A stretch of DNA of 40,930 bases from Micromonospora yasonensis (GTDB taxonomy: Bacteria; Actinomycetota; Actinomycetes; Mycobacteriales; Micromonosporaceae), in assembly GCF_026013475.1 (NCBI RefSeq), contig NZ_JAPDPH010000045.1, forward strand, positions 1-40,930. The letters are read 5' to 3'. The position numbers were made by a program, and so were the translations under genes. Of the stretch, positions 6,948-15,119 are shown one piece after another. Each line of letters starts with the position of its first letter. The first letter of the stretch is position 1. The notes below the pieces were generated by a model that worked only from the letters and a program-made list of their open reading frames with translations, searched no databases and was not told the origin of the DNA.

Positions 6948-8180
6948 GTGAGCCTCGCAGTGAGCACCGACCCCGCAGACATCGGTTTCGACCCCGCCCG
7001 CCTGGCCCGGATCGACCAGCACTTCGCCAGGTACGTCGACGACGGCCGGCTCGCCGGCTGGCAGATCGTGGTGACCCGCCGGGGCGAGGTCGCCCACTCC
7101 TCGACCTACGGGCTGCGGGACCGGGAGGCCGGCACGCCGGTCGAGGCGGACACCCTGTGGCGCATCTACTCGATGACCAAGCCGATCACCTCGGTCGCCG
7201 CGATGATGCTCTGGGAGGAGGGCCGGCTCGAGCTGAACGACCCGATCAGCCGCTGGCTGCCGGAGTTCGCCGACGTCCGGGTCTACGACAAGGGCTCGGT
7301 GCTCAAGCCGTACACGGTGCCGGCGGTCGAGCCGATCCGGGTCTGGCACCTGCTCACCCACACCGCGGGCCTGACGTACGGCTTCGCCCAGACCACGGTG
7401 GTCGACGGCCTGTACCGGAAGGCGGGCTTCGACCTGGGCGTGCCGCCGGGCGCGGACCTGGCCGCGGCCTCGGCCGGGCTGGCGCAGCTGCCGCTGCTCT
7501 TCCAGCCGGGCACGAGTTGGAACTACGGCGTCTCCACCGACGTGCTGGGCCGGCTGGTCGAGGTGGTCTCCGGGCAGAGCCTGGACGTCTTCTTCACCGA
7601 GCGGATCCTGCGTCCGCTCGGCATGACCGACACCCGGTGGTGGGTCGACGAGCCGGACGCCAAGCGGCTGGCCGCCCTCTACACCCCGCACCCGGCCACC
7701 GGTGCGGCGGTCCGCGCCGACGGCGTCGGCCGGGCCGCGCTGGCCGAGCCGAGCTGGTTCTCCGGCGGCGGCGGGCTGGTCTCCACGGCGGCCGACTACC
7801 ACCGGTTCACCCAGTTCCTGCTGCGCGGCGGCGAGCTGGACGGGGTACGCCTGCTGGGGCCCCGGACGGTGCGTTTCATGACCCGCAACCACCTGCCGGG
7901 CAACCGGGACCTGGCCTCGTTCTCCCCGGAGGGGTTCGCCGAGACGATCCTCGACGGCATCGGCTTCGGGCTGGGCTTCGCCGTGCTGCTGGACCCGGTG
8001 CCGTCCCGGGTGCCGAGCAGCGTGGGCGAGTACTACTGGGGCGGCCTGGCCAGCACCGCGTTCTGGGTGGATCCGGCGGAGGAGGTCACCGCCCTGCTGT
8101 TCACCCAGCTGATGCCGTCGAGCACGCACCCGCTGCGCCCGCAGCTGCGCCAGCTGGTCTATTCCGCACTGGTCGACTGA
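6948..8180 (+). CDS. Beta-lactamase-family serine hydrolase (class C / esterase type)
   Basis: A 410-residue protein of the beta-lactamase/DD-peptidase fold (PF00144 type). The nucleophile motif S75-M-T-K78 follows ADTLWRIY, and the second motif is WNY193GVSTDV, as in EstB-like esterases and class C enzymes. A late GG motif in EYYWGGLASTAFWVDP takes the place of KTG. No signal peptide is visible, so a cytoplasmic esterase or amidase is more likely than a true beta-lactamase. The start is GTG 6948 by its distance to a -10 box; GTG 6960 is also in frame. It is divergent from the MfpA-like gene across a palindromic operator candidate. Confidence 0.9.
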   Translation: MSLAVSTDPADIGFDPARLARIDQHFARYVDDGRLAGWQIVVTRRGEVAHSSTYGLRDREAGTPVEADTLWRIYSMTKPITSVAAMMLWEEGRLELNDPISRWLPEFADVRVYDKGSVLKPYTVPAVEPIRVWHLLTHTAGLTYGFAQTTVVDGLYRKAGFDLGVPPGADLAAASAGLAQLPLLFQPGTSWNYGVSTDVLGRLVEVVSGQSLDVFFTERILRPLGMTDTRWWVDEPDAKRLAALYTPHPATGAAVRADGVGRAALAEPSWFSGGGGLVSTAADYHRFTQFLLRGGELDGVRLLGPRTVRFMTRNHLPGNRDLASFSPEGFAETILDGIGFGLGFAVLLDPVPSRVPSSVGEYYWGGLASTAFWVDPAEEVTALLFTQLMPSSTHPLRPQLRQLVYSALVD

Positions 8181-8236
8181 CCAGGACGCGGGCGTGCCGT
8201 CGGCCGGCGGCGCGCCGGTAGTCGATGTGGGCAACC

Positions 8237-8271
8237 GGCACCGGCCCGTTTTCCGCCCGGGCACCGGCCCG
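8237..8271 (+). repeat. Two 12-bp direct repeats upstream of a leaderless promoter
   Basis: GGCACCGGCCCG occurs at 8237-8248 and 8260-8271. The copies start 23 bases apart, close to two helical turns, and the second ends six bases before the -10 box TAGCCT at 8278. This is the geometry of a regulator binding site. Confidence 0.6.
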
Positions 8272-8277
8272 AATCCC

Positions 8278-8283
8278 TAGCCT
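8278..8283 (+). promoter_or_regulatory. -10 box of leaderless promoter
   Basis: TAGCCT ends six bases before ATG 8290, and the gap CTAGCCTGGGGGC has no room for a leader with a normal ribosome site. Confidence 0.6.
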
Positions 8284-8289
8284 GGGGGC

Positions 8290-8931
8290 ATGGCCAACAT
8301 CGTCGTGTTCGGTGCGGGCGGCACCGCGGGGTCGCGGATCTCGGCCGAGGCGGTCGAGCGGGGGCACCGGGTCACCGCGGCGGTACGCCGCCCGGAGGCG
8401 ACCAGCTACCTGCCGGCCGGGGTGCGTACGGTCACCGGCGACGCCACCTCCGCGCGCAGCGTCCGGGAGCTGGCCGAGGACGCCGACGTGTTCGTGGTGG
8501 CGATCGGCGGCGGCGAGCGGGAGCTGTGGCGCGACGCCGCCCGCACGCTGGTGAACACGTTGCGGGAGCTGCCCGACCCGCCCCGGGTGATCCATGTCGG
8601 TGGTGGGGCGACCCTGCTGACCCCGAAGGGCACTCCGTACCTGGACGAGCCGGACTTCCCCGAGGAGTACCGGGACTCGGCCGAGGGCCAGGCCGACGCG
8701 TTGGCGGTCTACCGTTCCTCGGCCGACGGGGTGACCTGGACGTACGTCTCCCCGCCGCCGCTGGAGTTCCACCCGGGTGAGCGCACCGGCCACTACCGGA
8801 CCGGCACCGACCAGCCGGTGACCGACGCGCAGGGCCGGTCGGTGCTCACCTACGAGGACCTGGCGGTGGCGATCGTCGACGAGGTCGAGAACCCGCGCTT
8901 CCGCAACGCACGCTTCACCGCGGCGTACTGA
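8290..8931 (+). CDS. NAD(P)-binding (SDR/NmrA-like) protein
   Basis: A 213-residue Rossmann-fold protein. The dinucleotide site is at the N-terminus (IVVFGAGGTAGSRI, GxxGxxG type), with a basic residue after strand 2 (AAVRRPE) that favours NADP(H). DVFVVAIGGGE and RVIHVGGGATLL are the next core strands. It lacks a clear YxxxK catalytic pair, as usual for the atypical SDR/NmrA-like group, so it may be a redox sensor or reductase of unknown substrate. It is transcribed alone from a probably leaderless promoter and is convergent with the F420-type PPOX gene, with only four bases between the stops. Confidence 0.88.
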   Translation: MANIVVFGAGGTAGSRISAEAVERGHRVTAAVRRPEATSYLPAGVRTVTGDATSARSVRELAEDADVFVVAIGGGERELWRDAARTLVNTLRELPDPPRVIHVGGGATLLTPKGTPYLDEPDFPEEYRDSAEGQADALAVYRSSADGVTWTYVSPPPLEFHPGERTGHYRTGTDQPVTDAQGRSVLTYEDLAVAIVDEVENPRFRNARFTAAY

Positions 8932-8940
8932 TCGATCAGT
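8927..8940. repeat. 14-bp perfect palindrome containing both stop codons
   Basis: ACTGATCGATCAGT is self-complementary. The TGA of the plus-strand gene is at 8929-8931 and the TGA of the minus-strand gene (read as TCA) is at 8936-8938. It is short for a terminator, but it is the only symmetric element at this convergent junction. Confidence 0.5.
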
Positions 8941-9400
8941 CGGCCAGCCGGGCGGGGAAGCCGCCGGTGGCGATCGGGCCCCAGCTCTCGACGGTGATCC
9001 GGATCAGGGACTTGCCCTGCTTCACCATGGCCGCGCGGTACTCGTCCCAGTCCGGGTGTTCGCCCGAGATGCTGCGGAAGTACTCCACCAGCGGTTCGAG
9101 CGCCTCGGGCAGGTCGAGCACCTCGGCGGTGCCGTCCACCTGCACCCAGGGCCCGTTCCAGTCGTCGGAGAGCACGCAGGCGGAGACCCGGGGGTCGCGC
9201 CGGATGTTGGCCACCTTGGCCCGCTCCGGGTAGGTGGAGATCACCAGCCGGCCCTCGGCATCGACTCCGCAGGAGACCGGCGAGGACTGCGGCCGGCCGT
9301 CGGAGCGGGTGGTGATCAGCAGGACCTTGTGCCGCGGGCGGAGGAACTCGATCAGGGCGTCCCGGTCGACCCGGGTGTTGGTCGCGATGGTGCGTGCCAT
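8936..9400 (-). CDS. PPOX-class F420-dependent oxidoreductase
   Basis: A 154-residue split beta-barrel protein. The pattern FLRPRHKVLLITTRSDGRPQ, SPVSCGVDAEGRLVISTYPE, RAKVANIRRDPRVSACVL and GPWVQVDGTAEVLDLPEA is characteristic of the actinobacterial F420-binding PPOX proteins, which reduce small lipophilic or quinone-like substrates using F420H2 in the cytoplasm. The substrate is unknown. TAGAAC ends six bases before ATG 9400, again suggesting a leaderless or very short leader transcript, though it lacks the last T of the consensus. Confidence 0.88.
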   Translation of the reverse strand: MARTIATNTRVDRDALIEFLRPRHKVLLITTRSDGRPQSSPVSCGVDAEGRLVISTYPERAKVANIRRDPRVSACVLSDDWNGPWVQVDGTAEVLDLPEALEPLVEYFRSISGEHPDWDEYRAAMVKQGKSLIRITVESWGPIATGGFPARLAD

Positions 9401-9436
9401 GTCTCGGTTCTACCAGGCCGCCCGACCAGCGGTCGG

Positions 9437-10078
9437 TCAGCGGGGGCGGTTGGCGTCGCGGCGCGGGGTGACCTGTGCCGGCACCCGGGGTCGCGAGGTC
9501 GGCCGCCAGGCCCGGCCGTTCGCGTAGATCACCCGGAAGCCCAGGTACGACGCCAGGGGCGCCCAGTGCGCCGAGCCCATCCGCAGCTCGGCGGCGTTGT
9601 GCCGCTGGCCGTTGGCCAGCACGTCCAGCAGGACGGTCTCGAACGCCGCCGACTCGACCCAGTCGACCTCGCGGGTGAAGCCGCAGATCAGCGCCGCGCC
9701 GGTCACGTCGAGGAAGTCCCGCAGCGCGGCGTCGGAGGCACGCAGCACCGAGCAGCTGCCGAAGTAGAGCCGGCGCCCCTCGCAGCGGCCGGCCATCCGT
9801 TCGGCGACGTCCGCCAGTTCCACCGAGTCCCAGTCGGTGAGGCAGAGTCGGCTCGGTTCGCCGTGCATGGCGAAGAAGCCGACCCGGTGGTCCGCGTACT
9901 GCTTGAGCAGCCAGCGGTCGAGAAAGTAGAAGAGTTCGTCGCGGGTGGCGGCGTCCTTGTGGATGAAGCGGATCTTGCCCAGCCGTTCGAGCAGTTCGAG
10001 GGTGGGCAGGACGGAACCGCGCTCGTTGAGGTCCCGGTGCCACTGACCCTCGACGCAGAAGATGCCCCCACGCGCCAA
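9437..10078 (-). CDS. DUF6642-like protein with a caspase-like His/Cys pattern
   Basis: A 213-residue protein. The N-terminus (ARGGIFCVEGQWH) and the body fit what I remember of DUF6642; the name is from memory. Two features suggest a clan CD (caspase/CHAT-like) fold: a hydrophobic strand ending in His-Gly (VGFFAMH72G73) and a second hydrophobic strand ending in a small residue plus Cys (RLYFGSC109S), 37 residues apart. In clan CD these carry the catalytic His and Cys. Protease activity is inference. I chose TTG 10078 because GGGGGAGG lies six bases upstream; GTG 10096 is an alternative. It is divergent from the secreted DD-carboxypeptidase. Confidence 0.75.
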   Translation of the reverse strand: MARGGIFCVEGQWHRDLNERGSVLPTLELLERLGKIRFIHKDAATRDELFYFLDRWLLKQYADHRVGFFAMHGEPSRLCLTDWDSVELADVAERMAGRCEGRRLYFGSCSVLRASDAALRDFLDVTGAALICGFTREVDWVESAAFETVLLDVLANGQRHNAAELRMGSAHWAPLASYLGFRVIYANGRAWRPTSRPRVPAQVTPRRDANRPR

Positions 10079-10405
10079 CGCCCACCTCCCCCGCACGGGA
10101 GCCGTACGCGGCCCCGGCGGAGACGTTACCGGGCCACCCGGGCCGAGCGACATCACCATCGGTGTCGTCGAAACGCCATTTCCGTCACGACTGTCCTTTC
10201 TCGCGAAGGAACGTCCGCCTGTGTCGGCCTGGGCGTTTCGCAGATTTGCCCCATCCACAGCCGGTGCCCAGGAACAAGCAATTATGAGGACAACTCCGGT
10301 TATCAGCCACGAATATCCCTCATCACTGTCAAGGTGGACGAGACAGGGACGCCTCGGTCGATCCCTTGCTCACACCTCATTCGATCTCTTATCGGGAGGA
10401 CTTTC
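10079..10405. other. Divergent intergenic region, 327 bases
   Basis: There is no coding region. On the minus strand TAACGT (10128-10123) could be the -10 box for the DUF6642-like gene. The right part, about 10255-10400, is far less GC-rich than its surroundings and probably forms a long leader for the DD-carboxypeptidase. It contains ATGAGG (10284-10289) complementary to CCTCAT (10318-10323). I looked for the conserved blocks of the c-di-AMP riboswitch that precedes many actinomycete cell-wall hydrolases and did not find them. Confidence 0.5.
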
Positions 10406-11182
10406 GTGCGCGTCAACACCCTCAAGCGGGCTGCCATCGCGTTCGCGCTGGCACTGCCCGGGGCCGCGATCGCCACGGTGGTCGCCGCGCCGGCGGCGCA
10501 CGCCGACGGCTGTTACACCTGGAAGCGGACCCTGTCCCAGGGGCGCTCCGGCGACGACGTCCGGCAGTTGCAGATCCGGGTGGCCGGCTGGGCCGCCTAC
10601 CGGGACATCGTCCGGGTCGACGGGATCTACGGCCCCGAGACGGCGGCGGCGGTCCGCAGGTTCCAGACCGCGTACGGGCTGCGGGCCGACGGCATCGCCG
10701 GACCGCAGACGTTCGCCAAGATCTACGACCTGCAGGACAACGACTGCACGCCGAAGCACTTCAGCTACACCGAACTCGACAACGGTTGCGGCAAGGGTGG
10801 CTGGAGCGGGGGGCCACTCTCGGCGAGCGCCACCCGGGAGACGGCCGTACGCACCATGTGGAAGCTGGAAGCGCTGCGGCGCAGCCTCGGCGACCAGCCC
10901 CTCTACGTGAACAGCGGCTTCCGCAGCATCGCCTGCAACAAGCAGGTCGGCGGCGCGTCGGACAGCCAGCACCTCTACGGCAACGCGGCCGACGTGCACT
11001 CCGGCACCTCGTCGCTGTGCCAGCTGGCCCGCACGGCCCGCTACCACGGCTTCAGCGGCATCTACGGGCCCGGCTACCCCGACCACAACGACCACGTCCA
11101 CGTCGACTCGCGCCGGGAGAACAACAACGACCGGAGCAGCAACACGACCAGCTGGTCCGCGCCCAACTGCGGAATCGGCTGA
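10406..11182 (+). CDS. Secreted zinc D-Ala-D-Ala carboxypeptidase (M15) with peptidoglycan-binding domain
   Basis: A 258-residue exported enzyme. The signal peptide ends AAPAAHA33-D. Residues about 42-105 form a PG_binding_1 domain (GDDVRQLQIRVAG, VDGIYGPETAAAVRRFQ, DGIAGPQTF). Residues about 115-235 are the M15 catalytic domain of the Streptomyces albus G type: SQH189-x6-D196 and DH230VH232 supply the zinc ligands and catalytic histidine, and NSGFRS precedes them. Eight or more cysteines in the mature protein suggest disulfides. GTG 10406 has GGGAGGA five bases upstream. It cleaves the terminal D-Ala of cell-wall stem peptides outside the cell. Confidence 0.93.
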   Translation: MRVNTLKRAAIAFALALPGAAIATVVAAPAAHADGCYTWKRTLSQGRSGDDVRQLQIRVAGWAAYRDIVRVDGIYGPETAAAVRRFQTAYGLRADGIAGPQTFAKIYDLQDNDCTPKHFSYTELDNGCGKGGWSGGPLSASATRETAVRTMWKLEALRRSLGDQPLYVNSGFRSIACNKQVGGASDSQHLYGNAADVHSGTSSLCQLARTARYHGFSGIYGPGYPDHNDHVHVDSRRENNNDRSSNTTSWSAPNCGIG

Positions 11183-11245
11183 GCGACGGCGGACGACGGC
11201 GGCCCGACGCGGGGGTGGGGTCCCCGCGCCGCTCACCAACTCGCA

Positions 11246-11282
11246 CGGCAGGTCTCCCGCAAGCGGTGCGGGAGACCTGCCG
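11246..11282. terminator. Perfect 16-bp hairpin terminator
   Basis: CGGCAGGTCTCCCGCA (11246-11261) pairs exactly with 11267-11282 around the loop AGCGG. It lies between the convergent DD-carboxypeptidase and ATPase genes and could stop transcription from both sides. Confidence 0.85.
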
Positions 11283-11320
11283 CACCTCGCCCACTGGTAC
11301 GGCCTTAGGCCGGCAGGAGT

Positions 11321-12745
11321 TCAGTCCCGCCAGGCGGTCAGCAGGTCCTCCGGGGTGAGCACGGTGACTCCGTCGACCGAGCGTCCGCTGCGGGAGACCG
11401 CGACAAGCGGGGTCGCCTCGTCCGCTCCGGGCAACTGGGCGCGGTGTCGCAGGAGTCGCCCGAGGTCGTGGGCATCGAACGGGCCGTTCTCCAGCCACTT
11501 GATCGAGCCGACGAAGGTGACGAGCTTCGCCACCGGTGCCCGATCAGCGCCGACGAGGTCGATCTCGGGGTCGTTGGTCCGGGTCCAGTACCCGCCCACC
11601 ACTGCCGTCTCGGGCGGCAGGCGACCGGGGGGCAACCGCCGCAGTGCCTCGCGGACCACCGGTTCGATCGCTCGTCCTCGCCAGGACGTCCACGAGGAGG
11701 TGATCCGGGCAAGGGTCAGGTCGCCCCGCCCCCGCTCGATCTCCGGCAGGTACGGGCCGAGAAACGACAACCAGAAACGCAGGTACGGATCGGAAACCAG
11801 GTACCGGGTCTCGCGGGACGGTTGCATCGACAGCGGGAGGGCGACGTCGACGATCCGCTTCTCGGCGAGCAGCCGCAGTGCTCGGGTGAGCGAAGCCTGC
11901 GCCATGCCACCCGTGGCCCGGGCGATCGACGAGAAGGTACGCTCCCCGGACCCGATCGCGCGGAGCACGACGCCCGCCTGGGACTGGGGCGGAAATTCGG
12001 CGGCGAGCGCGCGTTCGCCGCTGACGAGCAGCGCGGAAGTGGGGTCGGTGACCGCCTCGGCGAGGTAGTCGCGCAGAGTGCCGCCCAGCGACCACTCGTC
12101 GAGGATCAACGGCAGGCCGCCGGAGACGAGATACGCGTCGAAGGCCTCCGCCGGAGACAGGTCGAGCATCTCCCGGACGTCGTTCGGGCTCAGTGGCGGC
12201 ACGACCATCTCGGTGGCCCGCTGATGGAACGGCCGACCGTAGTCGTTCAGCGCCTCCATCATCGCCAGATCCGAGCCGATGCAGATCAGCAGGACCGGGC
12301 GACGGGACAGTTCGCGGTCGAAGACCTTCTGCAGCGTGCCCTCGAAGCCGGGATCGGTGGCGATCAGGTACGGCATCTCGTCCAGCACGACGACACTCGG
12401 CCGGTCGGTGGGAAGGGCCGCGGCGAGCAGCGTGAGTGCGGCATCCCAGGTGCCCGGTGACTGCGCCGCGAACAGACCGGCGCCGGGCAGCGTCGAGCCG
12501 GCCGCCGCCGAGACGAAGAGGGCCAGGTCAGCCGCGACCGTGGGCTGCGCCGAGGCGGTGAAGAACAGATGCGGCACGGCGGCGCGCTCCACGAACTCCT
12601 CCACCAGGCGGGACTTGCCGACCCGGCGGCGCCCGCGCATCAACAGCGCCCGTCCCGGCCGTCCGGCTCGCCCGCCCTTGGCGACGCGACCCAGCATCCC
12701 GTCCAGCAGGGCCAGTTCTCTCACCCGCCCGACGAAACCGTCCAT
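11321..12745 (-). CDS. AAA ATPase with C-terminal DUF234 nuclease-like domain
   Basis: A 474-residue protein of the archaeal-type ATPase family. The N-terminus (FVGRVRELALLDGML) is the family signature. Walker A is MRGRRRVGKSRLVEEF and Walker B is VVVLDEMPYL. A winged-helix segment follows near residues 265-300, and the C-terminus is a DUF234-type PD-(D/E)xK-like domain (DPEIDLVGAD then SIKW). Such proteins are common in prokaryotes but their role is poorly known; defence or stress functions have been suggested. It stands alone, flanked by terminators, with an AT-rich promoter region carrying an imperfect palindrome upstream. Confidence 0.88.
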   Translation of the reverse strand: MDGFVGRVRELALLDGMLGRVAKGGRAGRPGRALLMRGRRRVGKSRLVEEFVERAAVPHLFFTASAQPTVAADLALFVSAAAGSTLPGAGLFAAQSPGTWDAALTLLAAALPTDRPSVVVLDEMPYLIATDPGFEGTLQKVFDRELSRRPVLLICIGSDLAMMEALNDYGRPFHQRATEMVVPPLSPNDVREMLDLSPAEAFDAYLVSGGLPLILDEWSLGGTLRDYLAEAVTDPTSALLVSGERALAAEFPPQSQAGVVLRAIGSGERTFSSIARATGGMAQASLTRALRLLAEKRIVDVALPLSMQPSRETRYLVSDPYLRFWLSFLGPYLPEIERGRGDLTLARITSSWTSWRGRAIEPVVREALRRLPPGRLPPETAVVGGYWTRTNDPEIDLVGADRAPVAKLVTFVGSIKWLENGPFDAHDLGRLLRHRAQLPGADEATPLVAVSRSGRSVDGVTVLTPEDLLTAWRD

Positions 12746-12757
12746 GCACTCACCCCT

Positions 12758-12781
12758 GATACAACCAAAATTGAAACTATC
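12758..12781. promoter_or_regulatory. AT-rich imperfect palindrome upstream of the ATPase gene
   Basis: The 24 bases begin GATACAACCAA and end TTGAAACTATC, so GATA/TATC and CAA/TTG pair around an AAT-rich centre. They lie 13 bases upstream of the ATPase start in an island of unusually low GC. This could be an operator or simply the promoter. Confidence 0.4.
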
Positions 12782-12945
12782 AGAGATGAGCGTATTCGGA
12801 GCCCGGCGGCCTACAAGAAGCCCTGACCCCGGGTACGGCTACCGGCGGCGGCGAGGAGCAGGCCGGCGACGTACCGCGGGTTCACGCGCATGGGCAGGAA
12901 CGGTAGCGGCTGCCCACGTCGCGGGCGACCTGGTCGGGACGGCGC

Positions 12946-12976
12946 CGGGCCCGCGCCGACGTGCGGCGCGGGCCCG
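12946..12976 (-). terminator. Perfect 13-bp hairpin terminator of the metalloprotease gene
   Basis: CGGGCCCGCGCCG (12946-12958) pairs exactly with 12964-12976 around the loop ACGTG. It begins 13 bases past the metalloprotease stop in the direction of its transcription. Confidence 0.8.
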
Positions 12977-12989
12977 AAGGGGTGACGGT

Positions 12990-15119
12990 CTACTTGACGG
13001 TGCCGGTGTTGTTCACCCGGAAGGTGTAGTCCGCGTCCAGGTAGGTGAGGTCACCGGTCGGCAGGTTGGAGATCAGGACGGCGAAGTCGTCCTGGTTGCC
13101 GTTGGCGCACTTGGTCTGGAGGCCGCTGGCGGTGAACTGGTCGCCGGTGGTCCGGTAGACCCAGTTGCCCACGCCGTCGGTGGTCTCACCCGGCGAGGTG
13201 ACGCCCGGGGTGAGGTCGCAGTGGCTGACCACCTGGACCGTCCAGTTGTTGTTCTGCACGCCGCTGGTGGCGAACCAGTTGCCCGCCGCCGAGGTGAGGT
13301 TCGCGTCGGCGCCGTTGACCTTCACGTCGTCGACGAACCAGCCGGTGTCCATGTACGCGGCGTCGGTGGAGTACCGGAACCGCACGTCCGTCGTGCCGGC
13401 CGGCAGGTCGGCGGTGAGGTGCAGGTACTTCGGGTCGTCGACGAAGTACCGGCCGCCGGAGGTGCCGGTCAGGCCGTTGCCCTCCTCGTTGTTGCCGTGC
13501 GGGTCGTCGTTGGTGGTGACCACCTGGCCGGCGTCGTCGCGCACCGGCACCGTCACCCAGTTGCCGTTGACCAGGGCCTCGACGAAGCCGTAATCCCAGC
13601 CCTCCTCGATGAAGTACCAGCTCCAGAAGTCCAGCGAGGTGACCGCGCCGGAGGTGCCGACGTCGAGGATGTTGTCGTCCTGGCTCTCGTAGCCGGCGTA
13701 CCAGTGGGTCGTGCCGGTGTGCGGCGCGATCACCGTCTCGTCGTCGCCGTCGAAGGCCAGCGCCACCGTCGGGCCGGGGTTGCGGAACCGCTCGACCGAC
13801 ATGCCGAACGGCACGGCGGTGGTGTCGGGGCGGTTCTTCAGCCGCGCCCACTTGGCCTCCGGCGTGGCGCCCCGGTAGCTGCCCCGGCCGCCCCAGAAGA
13901 CGTCGTCGGCGATGTCGATGGTCCAGGAGGTGTCGGCGGGGTCGCCGAAGTCGAACGCCTTGATGTCGTAGATCGGCGACTTCTCGTCGTCCAGGTAGAC
14001 CGCCACCGACCAGTCCCGGAACAGGTCGGCCGCGCTGCGCAGGTGCGCGCCGGTCGCCGCGTTGAACGAGTCGATGGCGTTCTGCACCCCGGCCATGCCG
14101 TCCGCCTGCTCCTCGAAGATCTTCTTGATGAGCAGGTCACCGGCCTTGCCGTCGTACTGCTTGTCCGGGGTGTAGGTGCCGTCGCCGTTGCCGCCGGCCT
14201 GCTCCCAGAGGTACTGGAAGTAGGTGAAGGAGGCGCCGTAGTTGGCCAGGGTGCTGCCCCACCGGGTCAGCGAGGTCTCCTCGTAGAAGACCTGCTGGTT
14301 GCTCAGGTGCGAGCCGCCGGCGTCCAGCCCGTTGAGGAAGATGGCGAAGTCGGCCAGGCCCTCGTCGACCCAGGACAGCTCGCCCGGGTCGCTGTAGTTG
14401 TGCAGCAGGTGCTGCAGCTCGTGGGCGACCGTGCCCTCGTACAGCTCCGGGCGGTCGTTGGCCGGGTTGTTGTCGCGCCACGGCGAGTCGTTCGGGCCGA
14501 CCCGGTTGGCCCAGTCCAGGGCGTCGACCACGATGACGTTCATGCCGTTGGTCTGGATGAAGTCCGGCGCGAAGTAGCCGGCCGTGTACGACGTCTGCGC
14601 GCAGTCGTAGTACGCGTCGTCCTGGATGTTGTAGAGCAGCATGACCAGGGAGTCGCTGGCCGACTCGTCCGGGTCGGCCGCGTCCATCGGGCCGAAGTGC
14701 TCCTCGTCCACGGCGACGATCTGGTTGGCGAGCTTGTCCCCGACGTAGTTGATCTGCGCCTGGGTGAGGGTGAACTGCGCCGCCTTGGCCGTGGCGCAGG
14801 GGGTGAACCCGTCGCCCGGATTGTGGTCGAACTGCGGGTCGAGGCTGGCCACGCCGGCCGGCGCGGTGCCGTCGAGCGGGGTGCCCTTGGGGACGTAGAT
14901 GTAGACCGGGGTGCCGTCCGGCGTGGTGTTGGCGTACACCCGGGTGAAGTCCTGGTTGTAGGTGCCGCCCGCCGCGCTGTCGTTGATCGGCAACGTGATG
15001 GTCGGCTCGCCGGGAAGGTTCTCGTGGTCGTTGGCCTGGGCCGGGGCCGAGACCGTGAAGGCGAGCGCCGTCGCGCCCGCCACCGCGGCCGCGATCCGGC
15101 TCGGTCGTCTCATTCGCAC
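12990..15119 (-). CDS. Secreted zinc metalloprotease, gluzincin type with immune-inhibitor-A-like C-terminal domains
   Basis: A 709-residue exported protein with a signal peptide ending APAQA-ND near residue 30. The zinc site is H233-E-L-Q-H237 followed by the downstream motif WVDE253GLADF, where the Glu would be the third ligand, as in gluzincins. C-terminal beta-rich modules (THWYAGYESQDDN, SLDFWSWYFIEEGWDYGFVE, then WFVDDVKVNG) resemble those of M6/InhA proteins. The likely role is extracellular protein degradation. GTG 15119 is preferred to ATG 15113 because AGGAGG lies seven bases before it. The only cysteines outside the signal region are a few in the mature part, so most folding does not depend on disulfides. 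It is monocistronic, with its own terminator. Confidence 0.85.
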   Translation of the reverse strand: MRMRRPSRIAAAVAGATALAFTVSAPAQANDHENLPGEPTITLPINDSAAGGTYNQDFTRVYANTTPDGTPVYIYVPKGTPLDGTAPAGVASLDPQFDHNPGDGFTPCATAKAAQFTLTQAQINYVGDKLANQIVAVDEEHFGPMDAADPDESASDSLVMLLYNIQDDAYYDCAQTSYTAGYFAPDFIQTNGMNVIVVDALDWANRVGPNDSPWRDNNPANDRPELYEGTVAHELQHLLHNYSDPGELSWVDEGLADFAIFLNGLDAGGSHLSNQQVFYEETSLTRWGSTLANYGASFTYFQYLWEQAGGNGDGTYTPDKQYDGKAGDLLIKKIFEEQADGMAGVQNAIDSFNAATGAHLRSAADLFRDWSVAVYLDDEKSPIYDIKAFDFGDPADTSWTIDIADDVFWGGRGSYRGATPEAKWARLKNRPDTTAVPFGMSVERFRNPGPTVALAFDGDDETVIAPHTGTTHWYAGYESQDDNILDVGTSGAVTSLDFWSWYFIEEGWDYGFVEALVNGNWVTVPVRDDAGQVVTTNDDPHGNNEEGNGLTGTSGGRYFVDDPKYLHLTADLPAGTTDVRFRYSTDAAYMDTGWFVDDVKVNGADANLTSAAGNWFATSGVQNNNWTVQVVSHCDLTPGVTSPGETTDGVGNWVYRTTGDQFTASGLQTKCANGNQDDFAVLISNLPTGDLTYLDADYTFRVNNTGTVK

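Noticed and set aside
6882..8264. N-terminal extension of the pentapeptide protein frame across the serine hydrolase
   Set aside because: It is the antisense shadow of the serine hydrolase; the repeat protein begins at ATG 6881.
10260..10405. c-di-AMP (ydaO-type) riboswitch before the DD-carboxypeptidase
   Set aside because: I searched by eye for its conserved purine-rich and GGGTGAA-like blocks and did not find them.
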